NCBI RefSeq assembly: GCF_014207905.1
Contig: NZ_JACHLB010000001.1
Location: 1-64,000 of the forward strand
DNA length: 64,000 nt
Reading direction: 5' to 3'
Source of the DNA: Flavobacterium notoginsengisoli
GTDB taxonomy: Bacteria > Bacteroidota > Bacteroidia > Flavobacteriales > Flavobacteriaceae
Below are positions 45,330 to 54,214 of the stretch, piece by piece (position 1 is the first letter of the stretch; each line of letters starts with the position of its first letter). Made by a program: the position numbers and the translations under genes. Below the pieces are notes generated by a model. That model worked only from the letters and a program-made list of their open reading frames with translations, had not been told where the DNA came from and ran no database searches.

Positions 45330-45360
45330 AATCTGAAATCTAAAATCTGCATTCTAAAAT

Positions 45361-46506
45361 CTAAAATCGATCTATCGCTTCTTGTACTTTTTCTTCTTTT
45401 ACACACAATGAGAATCTGATATATCCTTCGCCGTTGCTTCCGAAAATGGTTCCTGGCGTGATGAAAATATGTTTCTCATATAATATTTCGTCAATGAACT
45501 TCTCTGCTGATTCGATTCCTTCCGGAAGTTTTGCCCAAACAAATAAACCAACTCCTGCTGCATATACTTTACAGTTTAACTTTTCAGCTAGTTTCTCCGT
45601 TAATTCTCTACGGCGTCTGTAAATTTTGTTTTGATCTTCGAACCAAGATTTATCACATTTTAATGCTGCGATGGCGCCTTTCTGAATTCCGTAATACATT
45701 CCGCTGTCCATGTTGCTTTTTACTTTTAGAACCGCATCGATAATTTCAGGATTTCCTAAAACCATTCCAACTCTCCAGCCTGCCATGTTGAATGTTTTGC
45801 TTAATGAATTCAATTCTAAAGCCACATCTTTTGCACCTTCAACCTGCAATAAACTCATCGGATTATCATTCAAAACAAAACTATACGGATTGTCGTTGAT
45901 CAATAAGATGTTGTGTTTTTTAGCAAAAGCAACCAATTTTTCAAATAACGCTAAACTTCCTCTTGCTCCTGTCGGCATGTGCGGATAACCCAGCCACATA
46001 ATTTTTACTTTCGAAAGGTCTAATTTTTCAAGAGCTTCAAAATCTGGTTCCCATCCATTTTCTTCTTTCAAATCATAATAAACCGGAACTGCTTGAACTA
46101 AATTGGTTACCGAAGTATAAGTTGGATAACCTGGATTCGGAATCAAAACGTGATCGCCTTCATTTAAAAATGCTAACGAAATATGCATAATTCCTTCTTT
46201 CGAACCCATAAGAGGTAAAATCTCATTATTCGGATTCACTTCAACACCAAACTGATCACGATAAAAATCCGCCATCGCCTGTCTCATTTCTGGCAATCCC
46301 TGATAGCTTTGATAGCCATGTCCGTTTTCGTCTTGAATTGCCGCAGCGACTGCTTCAATTACTGCTTTTGACGGACTCAAATCAGGGCTTCCAATTCCCA
46401 TGTTGATGATCGGTTTTCCTTCAGACATCAACTGACGAACTTCTCTTAGTTTTGATGAGAAGTAGTATTCTTCAACTGTGTCTAATCGTTTTGCTGTTGT
46501 AATCAT
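45361..46506 (-). CDS. PLP-dependent aminotransferase of the aromatic operon
   Basis: A 381-residue class I/II aminotransferase. The PLP lysine is K237 in LNSLSKTFNMAGWRVGMV; PNPGYPTY, INDNPYSFVL and RFSLCV are other family marks. Sitting between pheA and tyrA, it most likely transaminates phenylpyruvate and 4-hydroxyphenylpyruvate to Phe and Tyr, or prephenate to arogenate; the choice cannot be made from sequence alone. It follows pheA after 90 bases and precedes tyrA by about 150 bases with a repeat. Confidence 0.9.
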   Translation of the reverse strand: MITTAKRLDTVEEYYFSSKLREVRQLMSEGKPIINMGIGSPDLSPSKAVIEAVAAAIQDENGHGYQSYQGLPEMRQAMADFYRDQFGVEVNPNNEILPLMGSKEGIMHISLAFLNEGDHVLIPNPGYPTYTSVTNLVQAVPVYYDLKEENGWEPDFEALEKLDLSKVKIMWLGYPHMPTGARGSLALFEKLVAFAKKHNILLINDNPYSFVLNDNPMSLLQVEGAKDVALELNSLSKTFNMAGWRVGMVLGNPEIIDAVLKVKSNMDSGMYYGIQKGAIAALKCDKSWFEDQNKIYRRRRELTEKLAEKLNCKVYAAGVGLFVWAKLPEGIESAEKFIDEILYEKHIFITPGTIFGSNGEGYIRFSLCVKEEKVQEAIDRF

Positions 46507-46596
46507 TTTTTTATTGCTTTAGGCCTTAAGCTTTAGGCTCTTTTAAACTTTTTAATTTGCTTTTTTTTTGACTTTAAGACTTTCGACTTTCCAACT

Positions 46597-47439
46597 TTAT
46601 GACTCAGTAGTCAAAGGTTTCGTATTTCTATATTCTCCTAATACTTTAAAATATTCTGCCATTATATTTAAAAGCGATTTTGCTTTTGCATAATCTTCGT
46701 ATTTCTCAAAAGTCACATCTACGAAAAATGAATATTTCCAAGGCGTTTCAATTTTTGGAAGCGACTGGATTTTTGTCAAATTCAGTTTGCAGTCGCTCAT
46801 TACATTTAAAACCGCTGCTAGACTTCCTCTTTTATGATCTAATTCAAATTTGATTGACGCTCTGTTGATTTCGCTTTCTGGCAAAAATGAATTTTGCTTT
46901 TTGATGATTACGAAACGCGTCATATTGTTTTTAATCGTTTGAATCGATGATGCAATAATATCCAAATCGTACATTTCAGAAGCCGTCACACTTGCAATTG
47001 CTGCAATTCCTGTTAACTGTTTTTCTTGAATTCTTCTCGCTGTTTCAGCTGTATCTTTATCCTCTATCAATTTGATATTTGGATATTGTTTCAAGAAATC
47101 CATGCATTGCAAAAGTGCCATTGGGTGCGAATGAACTTCTTTTATATCTTCAATTTTCTGACCTTTTAAAGCCATTAAATTTTGCTGAATGTTTAAATAA
47201 TGCTCTCCAATTATGTGCAGATTGTTCTTGTCAATCAATGCATAATTTGGAATAATCGGGCCTGCAATCGAGTTTTCAATCGCCATAACGGCCTGATCAG
47301 ATTTTCCGGCAATAAGGCTATCGATCAATTCTTCAAAAGACAAACATTCATCAATATCCACATTTTCAGAGAAATACTCTTTCACAACCTGATGATGAAA
47401 TGATCCTTTTATACCTTGTATTGCAATTTTCGTTGTCAT
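46597..47439 (-). CDS. pheA: Prephenate dehydratase with ACT domain
   Basis: A 280-residue enzyme that makes phenylpyruvate from prephenate. The catalytic domain (about 1-180) has AIQGIKGSFHHQ and the active-site NNMTRFVII; a C-terminal ACT domain follows (about 195-270). In the ACT domain the usual GALV and ESRP motifs read RGSLA and QSLP, so Phe feedback may be weakened or differ. It is the first gene of the aromatic operon. Just ahead of its start lies the leader peptide and attenuator (47446-47587). Confidence 0.95.
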   Translation of the reverse strand: MTTKIAIQGIKGSFHHQVVKEYFSENVDIDECLSFEELIDSLIAGKSDQAVMAIENSIAGPIIPNYALIDKNNLHIIGEHYLNIQQNLMALKGQKIEDIKEVHSHPMALLQCMDFLKQYPNIKLIEDKDTAETARRIQEKQLTGIAAIASVTASEMYDLDIIASSIQTIKNNMTRFVIIKKQNSFLPESEINRASIKFELDHKRGSLAAVLNVMSDCKLNLTKIQSLPKIETPWKYSFFVDVTFEKYEDYAKAKSLLNIMAEYFKVLGEYRNTKPLTTES

Positions 47440-47445
47440 ATAGTC

Positions 47446-47474
47446 AAAAAAAAATCCTGATTTGCATCAGGATT
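47446..47474 (-). terminator. Attenuator terminator of the Phe/Tyr operon
   Basis: On the minus strand AATCCTGA, six loop bases and TCAGGATT form an 8-bp hairpin (47474-47453) followed by a run of nine T. It lies only 7 bases before the pheA start. The left half also pairs perfectly with a 10-base segment inside the leader gene, so the two structures exclude each other. Confidence 0.8.
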
Positions 47475-47531
47475 GTATATTAGTTTTATTTGTCTTAATT
47501 TTTATCTCAAATAACCATAGCACAATCCTGA
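47467..47531 (-). promoter_or_regulatory. Antiterminator pairing in the pheA leader
   Basis: TCAGGATTGT in the leader gene (47531-47522, codons 19-22) is perfectly complementary to ACAATCCTGA (47476-47467), which is also the left half of the terminator. When a ribosome stalls on the Phe/Tyr codons, this 10-bp pair can form and prevent termination. When translation runs through, the first segment is covered and the terminator forms. Confidence 0.8.
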
Positions 47532-47587
47532 CTTCTACTAAAGAAGAAATAAAAATTGTTGCTAAAATAAAAACGGTTACTTGCCAT
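47507..47587 (-). CDS. pheL: Phe/Tyr-rich leader peptide
   Basis: A 26-codon open frame with ATG at 47587 and TGA at 47507-47509. Residues 6-16 contain six Phe (6, 8, 12, 14, 15, 16) and two Tyr (7, 13); the remaining sequence is ordinary. It is followed by a terminator that overlaps an antiterminator, as in classic phe and trp leaders, and it precedes pheA-aminotransferase-tyrA-aroG. Too short for normal gene callers. The name pheL is used by analogy. It would act as a ribosome-stalling sensor of charged tRNA-Phe and tRNA-Tyr. Confidence 0.8.
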   Translation of the reverse strand: MASNRFYFSNNFYFFFSRSQDCAMVI

Positions 47588-47616
47588 TTTGTTTGTGTTT
47601 TGTTTTAAATTCTCTG

Positions 47617-47646
47617 CGAATGTATAAATTATTTTTAGTGCACCAA
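47617..47646 (-). promoter_or_regulatory. Promoter of the pheA operon
   Basis: On the minus strand TTG (47646-47644) is followed after 19 bases by TACATTCG (47624-47617), which differs from TAnnTTTG at one position. A start site near 47610 would leave about 20 bases ahead of the leader ATG, so the leader is at the very start of the transcript. Confidence 0.6.
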
Positions 47647-47792
47647 AAAAAAGATTGCATTTTATGAAACAAAAAAGGATTTCTTAACAAATTTAGCAGG
47701 TTTTGTATGATAATATAAAAAAATCAGCTTAAAATGAGAATATTAGAATGAGGTTCTAAGGTTCTGAGATGCTAAGATTCTAAAATTTTTTC

Positions 47793-47881
47793 GCCACGAA
47801 TTCACGAATTAGCGCAAATTGTTGTGGATATTTAATTCAAATTTCACAGATTTTAAAAATAAAAATTCGTGAATTCGTGGC
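47793..47881. repeat. Inverted repeat, GCCACGAATTC family (copy B)
   Basis: An 18-bp arm at 47793-47810 (gccacgaattcacgaatt) is repeated perfectly in reverse at 47864-47881. The 53-base interior includes aaattcaaatttcacag. It lies just after the DUF1501 gene stop side. Copy A is at 22631-22702. Confidence 0.75.
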
Positions 47882-47891
47882 TATCAACCCA

Positions 47892-49055
47892 TCAAAACAA
47901 TCCTGAAACCGGTTTATTCATAATCCCGATTTTAGTATAATCGAAATTCATTTTTTCTTTTAATAAAGATGCATATACACTTCTGAAATCGATTTGGTAT
48001 TTTAAATCGCCGTTATCTAAGTCAGCTAGATTTGGATTATTTCCTAAAATTGTTCCTTTGTTATTTCCTCCTATAATAAACATTGGCGCCGCAGTTCCAT
48101 GATCGGTTCCGTTGCCGTTGTCTTTTACGCGTCTTCCGAATTCAGAAAAAACTACGACTGTGACATTCTGTAATAATTGAGATTGTTTTAAATCGGAATA
48201 AAAACTAAACAGCGAATCATTTAAATCTGTTAGTTTTCGTTCATGAATGGAAAGCTGATTATCGTGCGTATCAAATCCGTTTAATGAAGTATAATATACT
48301 TTTGAGTTCAGATTTCCTTTTATCAGTCTCGCAATCCATTCTAAGTTTTTCGACAATTCTGTTTTTGGATAACTGATTTCAGTTTTTGATTTTACCAAAG
48401 CTTTCTGGATTTCATCTGAACCTTCGGTAACGGAATTGGCAATTTTTCGAACAAAATCTAAATGCGGGTTTTTAGACAAAGTCACATTTTCCTCTTTTCC
48501 TTTTACTTTAAATCGATTGGGATCTTTTACCGTTATAAAATTAGGTTCGACACCTTTTAAAGCCAAATTATCGATCGAATCTAGATTTATTCCAGCTGTT
48601 GCCTGATGTCCGTTGCATTGCAAATCCAGAAATCTTCCGAGCCAGCCTTCATTTATGTATTTATTGGAATCAGTCGCTGTTTGCCAAATTTCCTGACTGC
48701 GAAAATGAGAACGAATCGGTTCTGGATAACCGACATTTTGAATTACCGTTAAATCTCCGTTTTGCTGCATTTGAGCAAAATCTTTTAAAGAAGGATGAAA
48801 TGCCATTCCTTTATTCTTCCCGACAACAGCATCTTTATTTAAAGCAATCTTAGTTCGCAAATCATAATATAAAGGATCATCGTACGGAATAAAGGTATTT
48901 AAACCATCGTTTCCGCCATTCAATTGGACAAAAACAATACACTGCTCTCCCACAACCAAATTATTCTGAGAACCAAAAGCATGTAAAAAATCTGGAAGAA
49001 TCAATAATCCGCCAGTAAAAGTTCCTGTCAGTGTTAAAAAATTTCGTCTATTCAT
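47892..49055 (-). CDS. DUF1501 family protein
   Basis: A 387-residue exported protein with a Tat-like twin-arginine start (MNRRNFLTLTGTFTGGLLI) and a sulfatase-like alpha/beta fold: CIVFVQLNGGNDGLNTFIPYD, SFDTHDNQ-type NGFDTHDNQLS, and FSEFGRRVKDNGNGTDHG, which carry metal-binding Asp/His residues. DUF1501 genes are almost always paired with DUF1800 genes, as here (12-base gap). The enzymatic activity of these proteins is not known to me. Confidence 0.9.
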   Translation of the reverse strand: MNRRNFLTLTGTFTGGLLILPDFLHAFGSQNNLVVGEQCIVFVQLNGGNDGLNTFIPYDDPLYYDLRTKIALNKDAVVGKNKGMAFHPSLKDFAQMQQNGDLTVIQNVGYPEPIRSHFRSQEIWQTATDSNKYINEGWLGRFLDLQCNGHQATAGINLDSIDNLALKGVEPNFITVKDPNRFKVKGKEENVTLSKNPHLDFVRKIANSVTEGSDEIQKALVKSKTEISYPKTELSKNLEWIARLIKGNLNSKVYYTSLNGFDTHDNQLSIHERKLTDLNDSLFSFYSDLKQSQLLQNVTVVVFSEFGRRVKDNGNGTDHGTAAPMFIIGGNNKGTILGNNPNLADLDNGDLKYQIDFRSVYASLLKEKMNFDYTKIGIMNKPVSGLF

Positions 49056-49067
49056 GATTACTGCTTT

Positions 49068-50465
49068 TTAGATTAATTGATATTCTGGAAGTTTTGTGAT
49101 GTAATTAAAAAGTCTAACCACGGCAAAATCAGCATGTGGGTCTTTGGGATCGAAATCGTACTTCAATAAATTTTCCATGTCTTTTTGAGCGGAATCGCTA
49201 ACATTAAACAATAATCGATCTGACAATTCAGAAATAATACTTTTATTATTTCCATCTGAGTCAAAAGCTACTTTTACATCGATTTTCTCATATTCCGATT
49301 TTTCTTTTTCAACTCCATTTGTCATGGTTTTCAAAACTCTTCGATTAAGACTTTTTCCACTGCATAGCAAATCGGCTGTATTGTTTCTTTGCAGATAAAT
49401 TTGTGATGTCAGCCATGAATTTCCGCCATCCCAACCTTTTACGTTGGTCTGATTGTATAGATCCATTCCCTGCTGTTTTAAGAAAACAGCAATAACAGCA
49501 TCATTTATATCATTTATTTCCAATTCGTCGCACAGCTGCAAAATATAAACTAACGGATCTTTTATCTTATTTCCAGAATTCTCTTTTTTAAATTCTTCGG
49601 TAAAAATCTTAGTCAGTAAAGGTTGAATTTCAAACTTTTCTTTTCGGAAATAATCGCCGTAATACGTTACTAAATCTTCAGGTGGATTGTCATACACAAA
49701 CCATTTCAGAATTTTTCGGGTAATGAGATAAGGAATGTTTTTCTGTTCGAAAATAATATCGACCAGATCATCTGCTTTCCAGTTTCCGGTTTTTCCGAAA
49801 TAGGTTTTATTGCTATTGTCTTCGATATTTTTTCTGTAAACAGCGCCGTCATCGCCAATATTTAAACCAGCCAAAGCCTTTGCACCGTTTTTAATATCGT
49901 CTTCAGTATAATTTCCGATTCCGATTGTGAAGAGTTCTAGTAGTTCACGGCTTAGATTTTCATTGACTTTTCCTTTTTTATTGTCTCCATTATCCAAATA
50001 TCGAACCATGGCATTTGATTTTAGAATTTGTTTGGTCAATTCTTTGAAATTCCCAAAGGCATTTTCACGCAAAATCATATTGTGCTGATAAATCCAGTAA
50101 TTGACTTTTACTTTTTGAGAAGTAGAAACAAAATGATTGTGCCAGAAACAAACCATATTTTCCCGAAGCGGAAATTCGTCGTTTCGCATTTTTGCAATCC
50201 ACCATTTTCTGAACTCAACAGCAGAATAAACTTCTTTTTTAAGGATTTTCTTTTTGGCTTCAGAATCTGCAGTCTTGATAGATTCTCGAAGTTCTTTGAG
50301 TTCAAGCAATGTTTTGGGATCATCATCTAAAAAAGAAGGCAATGATGTATCAAATTTTGAATTATAAGATTGCTTTAGAAATTTTTCTAAGCCGAGTTTT
50401 TCAATTTTTGAAGTTTGTTTTCCTGAAAAACCTAATCGTAAGGACCAAAGATTGCTTTTTTTCAT
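49068..50465 (-). CDS. DUF1800 family protein
   Basis: A 465-residue DUF1800 protein. Landmarks are the helical N-terminus with SLRLGFSGKQTSKIE, FWHNHFVSTSQKVK near 108, and NLSRELLELFTIGIGNYTEDDI near 170, which is the family signature. It has no clear signal peptide in this frame. It is the first gene of the pair with DUF1501, twelve bases apart. The family is of unknown function and common in Bacteroidota and Planctomycetes, often in polysaccharide or surface protein contexts. Confidence 0.88.
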   Translation of the reverse strand: MKKSNLWSLRLGFSGKQTSKIEKLGLEKFLKQSYNSKFDTSLPSFLDDDPKTLLELKELRESIKTADSEAKKKILKKEVYSAVEFRKWWIAKMRNDEFPLRENMVCFWHNHFVSTSQKVKVNYWIYQHNMILRENAFGNFKELTKQILKSNAMVRYLDNGDNKKGKVNENLSRELLELFTIGIGNYTEDDIKNGAKALAGLNIGDDGAVYRKNIEDNSNKTYFGKTGNWKADDLVDIIFEQKNIPYLITRKILKWFVYDNPPEDLVTYYGDYFRKEKFEIQPLLTKIFTEEFKKENSGNKIKDPLVYILQLCDELEINDINDAVIAVFLKQQGMDLYNQTNVKGWDGGNSWLTSQIYLQRNNTADLLCSGKSLNRRVLKTMTNGVEKEKSEYEKIDVKVAFDSDGNNKSIISELSDRLLFNVSDSAQKDMENLLKYDFDPKDPHADFAVVRLFNYITKLPEYQLI

Positions 50466-50634
50466 CGTTCAGAAATTATTACAATAAGACTCGATTCTTT
50501 TTAAAAGGTTTAATTCTTTTAAAGAGGCTAAGTTGCTAAGATTCTAAGGTGCTGAGTTTTGAAAAGTCTTTGGTAATAATTAAAACGGGAAATTTTTGAG
50601 GATATTGTCTACATAATATTAGACAACCATAATC

Positions 50635-50668
50635 AATATAGCCCGTGGTTGAAACCACGGGCTATATT
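50635..50668. repeat. Perfect 16-bp inverted repeat (REP-like)
   Basis: AATATAGCCCGTGGTT, GA, AACCACGGGCTATATT. It lies after the small gene at 50692 and upstream of DUF1800. No U-run follows, so it is more like a repeat element than a terminator, although it may stabilise mRNA ends. Confidence 0.65.
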
Positions 50669-50691
50669 TTACATAAAAAACGTTAACCCTC

Positions 50692-50961
50692 TTAATATAA
50701 AAATTCGTCTAGAAATTCTTTATTTTCATTTAAATACAGAAAATAATTCGCTGTCTTTTTTTGATTTTCAAGAAGCTCTAACTTAATTTCAATACAGGGA
50801 GTTGGAATAAAATCATGATCTATTAGAATTGAAATAGATTTTGGAAGAATCTCACTAAAATTAATATTCTCATATTCCTCAGAATTAATATTCTTAAAAT
50901 ACTGAATTGCCAATTGATAATATTCTATTTTATTTTCAGCTATACTTAAATTAAGATTCAT
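50692..50961 (-). CDS. Small hypothetical protein
   Basis: An 89-residue acidic, soluble protein (NSEEYENINFSEILP, LLENQKKTANYFLYLNENKEFLD). I recognise no domain. It follows the lipoprotein gene after six bases on the same strand, so the two are probably one unit. It is read as a real gene because of the close spacing and ordinary composition; the function is unknown. Confidence 0.55.
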   Translation of the reverse strand: MNLNLSIAENKIEYYQLAIQYFKNINSEEYENINFSEILPKSISILIDHDFIPTPCIEIKLELLENQKKTANYFLYLNENKEFLDEFLY

Positions 50962-50967
50962 AACATT

Positions 50968-51444
50968 TTATTTTTTAATAGAATCCAATGTTTCTTGCTT
51001 TATCTGTTTTCTTTCGAGCATAAATTTAAACCAGTTTTCTAATTTTTGTTTTTCCGGTTTTTTCATTTTACTGATATCAATTTGCGGAAAACTCGAATAA
51101 TCTATTCCATTCTTTTCCAAAACAGCATCATAATAGTGATAATACGCTCTATCATAATTAAACTTTTCTGCCATAATCTTGGCATATACCATAACACTAT
51201 CTGTTCTTGCACTAAAACAGCAATCTTGAAAACTATAAAAAAGTTCATCATACGCATCTACATCTCCTCGCTTTTTAACTCGATTAATCAACGTATCGTA
51301 GTCTGTTGTTATAGAGCTAATAGTTGTTACATCTTCTTGGTCAATTTCTTCTAAATTCTGTTCTTTTTGTACTGGTAGCTTCTCAGCCTTTTGTTGGCAT
51401 GCAAAAACACAACATAGAAAAACTAAGCTTAAAACTTTATTCAT
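50968..51444 (-). CDS. Small lipoprotein of unknown function
   Basis: About 158 residues from MNKVLSLVFLCCVFAC (start 51444), a lipoprotein signal with Cys near residue 16; an upstream Met at 51483 adds 13 residues of no value. The mature part is acidic and helical (DVTTISSITTDYDTLINRVKK, then DAVLEKNGIDYSSFPQIDISK). No family recognised. It is immediately upstream of the 89-residue gene. Confidence 0.65.
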   Translation of the reverse strand: MNKVLSLVFLCCVFACQQKAEKLPVQKEQNLEEIDQEDVTTISSITTDYDTLINRVKKRGDVDAYDELFYSFQDCCFSARTDSVMVYAKIMAEKFNYDRAYYHYYDAVLEKNGIDYSSFPQIDISKMKKPEKQKLENWFKFMLERKQIKQETLDSIKK

Positions 51445-51557
51445 AAACTGTTTATTTAGTATTAACAAAAAAGCAGCTATCATTACAATAACTGCTTTCT
51501 ATTTTCAAAGAGTAAATCTATCCTCTTTATTCTATGTTCTTTCTTCTAAAAAAAGAA

Positions 51558-53951
51558 TTAAGACCCACACATCTCACAATCCTCAGGATCTGCCGCTTGT
51601 GCTTTTAAAAGCATTGCTTTATAATCCTCAACACTGATTGCTTCAGTTTCCTGAACTAATGATGGAGCTGTTTCTTCTTTTTTATCGTTGTTCAATGTGA
51701 ATTTAATCGCATCTACAGCCGCTTTTGTTCTCAAGTAGTACATTCCTGTTTTTAAACCAGATTGCCAAGCGTAGAAGTGCATTGACGTCAATTTAGAATA
51801 GTTTGCATCTTGCATGAACAAGTTCAATGATTGAGATTGATCAATGAAATATCCTCTTTGACGAGACATATCGATAATATCTTTCATCGACATTTCCCAA
51901 ACTGTTTTATAAAGATCTTTCAAGTCTTGCGGAATCTTATCAATATTTTGAACAGATCCGTTATGACGCATAATTTCTTGTTTCAAATCTTCGTTCCATA
52001 AACCTAATTTTACTAAATCTTCTAGTAAATGTTTGTTTACTACAATAAACTCTCCAGACAATACACGACGTGTATAAATGTTTGAAGTATATGGTTCGAA
52101 AGCTTCGTTGTTTCCAAGAATTTGAGAAGTCGATGCAGTTGGCATTGGTGCCACTAATAATGAGTTACGAACTCCATGTTCCATAACTTCTTTTCTTAAT
52201 GAAGCCCAGTCCCAACGACCTGATAATTCTTCATCTTTCATTCCCCACATATTGTGTTGGAATTCTCCTTGTGACATTGGAGAACCTTCGAAAGTTGAAT
52301 ATGGTCCTTCTTCTTTTGCCATTTCCATAGAAGCAGTTACAGCAGCGAAATATAAAGTTTCGAAAATCTCTTGGTTTAACGCTTTTGCTTCATCACTTGT
52401 AAACGGCATACGCAACATAATGAAAGCATCAGCCAAACCTTGCACACCTAAACCAACTGGACGGTGACGCATGTTTGAGTTTTCAGCTTCTTTTACTGGA
52501 TAATAGTTTCTGTCGATTACTTTGTTCAAGTTACGAGTTACACGTTTTGTAACGTTGTAAAGCGCTTCGTGATCAAATTTTCCGTTTTCAATAAACATTG
52601 GCAACGAAATAGAAGCCAAGTTACAAACTGCGATTTCATCTTTAGATGTAAACTCCATAATCTCTGTACACAAGTTTGAAGAACGAATTGTTCCTAAATT
52701 CTTGTGGTTTGATTTACGGTTTGCTGCATCTTTATACAACATATATGGAGTTCCAGTCTCGATTTGTGACTCAAGGATTTTCTCCCATAATTCACGAGCA
52801 CGGATTGTTTTTCTTCCTTTTCCTCTAAATTCGTAATCTGTATATAACGCTTCGAATTCATCTCCGTAAACATCATATAATCCTGGACATTCATTAGGAC
52901 ACATTAAAGTCCAAGTTGAATCTTCTTGAACACGTTTCATGAACAAATCTGAAGTCCACATGGCAAAGAATAAATCTCTCGCACGCATTTCTTCTTTTCC
53001 TGTATTTTTCTTTAAATCCAAGAATTCGAAAATATCAGCATGCCAAGTTTCGATGTAAATCGCAAAACTTCCTTTACGTTTTCCTCCACCTTGATCTACG
53101 TAACGAGCCGTATCGTTGAAAACTCTCAACATCGGAACAATTCCGTTTGAAGTTCCGTTTGTACCGCGAATGTAAGATCCAGTTGCACGAACGTTATGAA
53201 TAGAAAGTCCGATTCCTCCTGCTGATTGTGAGATTTTTGCTGTTTGTTTTAATGTATCGTAAATACCATCAATACTATCATCTTGCATTGCCAAAAGGAA
53301 ACAAGAAGACATTTGTGGTTTTGGAGTTCCTGCATTGAACAACGTTGGCGTTGCGTGCGTAAAGAACTTTTTAGACATTAGGTCATAAGTCTCAATAACC
53401 GATTTCAAATCGTCTAAGTGAATACCAACAGAAACACGCATTAACATATGCTGTGGCCGCTCAACAATTTTTCCGTTTATTTTAAGAAGATAAGAACGCT
53501 CTAAAGTTTTGAAACCAAAGTAGTCGTAATTAAAATCTCTTGTATAAATAATATGAGAATCTAAAAAAGCAGCATTTTCTTGAATCACTTTGTACACATC
53601 ATCAGCAATTAATGGCGCATCTTGTCCATTTCTTGGATTAACGTATCCGTACATATCTTTCATCGTTTCAGAGAAAGATTTTTTAGTATTTGAGTGTAGA
53701 TTAGAAATAGCAATACGAGCTGCCAATTGAGCATAATCAGGATGCGCAATTGTCATAGAAGCTGCCGTTTCTGCTGCAAGATTATCCAATTCAGAAGTCG
53801 AAACCCCATCATACAATCCTTCGATAACTCTCATGGCTACCTTTACCGGATCTACAAGCTCATTTAAGCCGTAGCACAATTTTTTGATTCTTTCTGTAAT
53901 CTTATCAAACATTACGGGCTCTCTGTGGCCATCTCTTTTTACTACATACAT
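51558..53951 (-). CDS. nrdA: Class I ribonucleotide reductase, alpha subunit
   Basis: A 797-residue catalytic subunit that reduces ribonucleoside diphosphates. It has an N-terminal ATP-cone ([22 protein letters not shown], about 1-90), the active-site [20 protein letters not shown] and [12 protein letters not shown] (Asn-Cys-Glu and second Cys), and a C-terminal CEMCGS tail, the flexible CxxC re-reduced by thioredoxin. Length and layout are those of class Ia. It is downstream of nrdB by 263 bases on the same strand; that spacer contains two hairpins. Confidence 0.96.
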   Translation of the reverse strand: MYVVKRDGHREPVMFDKITERIKKLCYGLNELVDPVKVAMRVIEGLYDGVSTSELDNLAAETAASMTIAHPDYAQLAARIAISNLHSNTKKSFSETMKDMYGYVNPRNGQDAPLIADDVYKVIQENAAFLDSHIIYTRDFNYDYFGFKTLERSYLLKINGKIVERPQHMLMRVSVGIHLDDLKSVIETYDLMSKKFFTHATPTLFNAGTPKPQMSSCFLLAMQDDSIDGIYDTLKQTAKISQSAGGIGLSIHNVRATGSYIRGTNGTSNGIVPMLRVFNDTARYVDQGGGKRKGSFAIYIETWHADIFEFLDLKKNTGKEEMRARDLFFAMWTSDLFMKRVQEDSTWTLMCPNECPGLYDVYGDEFEALYTDYEFRGKGRKTIRARELWEKILESQIETGTPYMLYKDAANRKSNHKNLGTIRSSNLCTEIMEFTSKDEIAVCNLASISLPMFIENGKFDHEALYNVTKRVTRNLNKVIDRNYYPVKEAENSNMRHRPVGLGVQGLADAFIMLRMPFTSDEAKALNQEIFETLYFAAVTASMEMAKEEGPYSTFEGSPMSQGEFQHNMWGMKDEELSGRWDWASLRKEVMEHGVRNSLLVAPMPTASTSQILGNNEAFEPYTSNIYTRRVLSGEFIVVNKHLLEDLVKLGLWNEDLKQEIMRHNGSVQNIDKIPQDLKDLYKTVWEMSMKDIIDMSRQRGYFIDQSQSLNLFMQDANYSKLTSMHFYAWQSGLKTGMYYLRTKAAVDAIKFTLNNDKKEETAPSLVQETEAISVEDYKAMLLKAQAADPEDCEMCGS

Positions 53952-54214
53952 AAGCTTACCTTTTATAGTTATTGAAAAAATGAAAGTCCTTAGAGAACGA
54001 ACTCCAGCACTTAAACATTGCGTGTTTTTAAATTATTTTTTGAGAATTACCGAATTCTCAATAGTTACTTGTTTCAAATTCGAAAATCGAATTTAAATGC
54101 GTCATAAATTGCTATTGAACCTGCGACTTGGGGAAAGAGATTCAACCTTAAAAAAAAATCTGTAATCTTTTTTTAGCGTTACTGGAAGATCAGGCGCTAA
54201 AAGTATTTTGTTAC
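53952..54214. other. Spacer between nrdB and nrdA with two small hairpins
   Basis: 263 bases of AT-rich sequence without a gene. Two near-perfect hairpins sit in tandem: TTGAGAATT/AATTCTCAA around ACCG (54040-54061) and AAATTCGA/TCGAATTT around AAA (54076-54094). They would be in the nrdA mRNA leader. A third weak stem (TTTTAGCG/CGCTAAAA, 54171-54202) lies close to the nrdB stop and might be its terminator, though it lacks a U-run. Confidence 0.5.

Larger units (their letters stand above)
47440..47891. other. Long spacer between pheA and the DUF1501 gene
   Basis: 452 bases. It holds the pheA leader peptide, attenuator and promoter (47446-47646) and, further away, a second inverted repeat (47793-47881). 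The remaining bases around 47650-47790 are AT-rich with a tract of ctaaggttctgagatgctaag-type repeat units. No further gene. Confidence 0.6.

Noticed and set aside
50028..50330. 100-codon frame opposite the DUF1800 gene
   Set aside because: No recognisable features and fully inside a conserved gene.
54100..54214. B12 or NrdR-type control element before nrdA
   Set aside because: No aptamer or NrdR box pattern was recognised; only simple hairpins are present.
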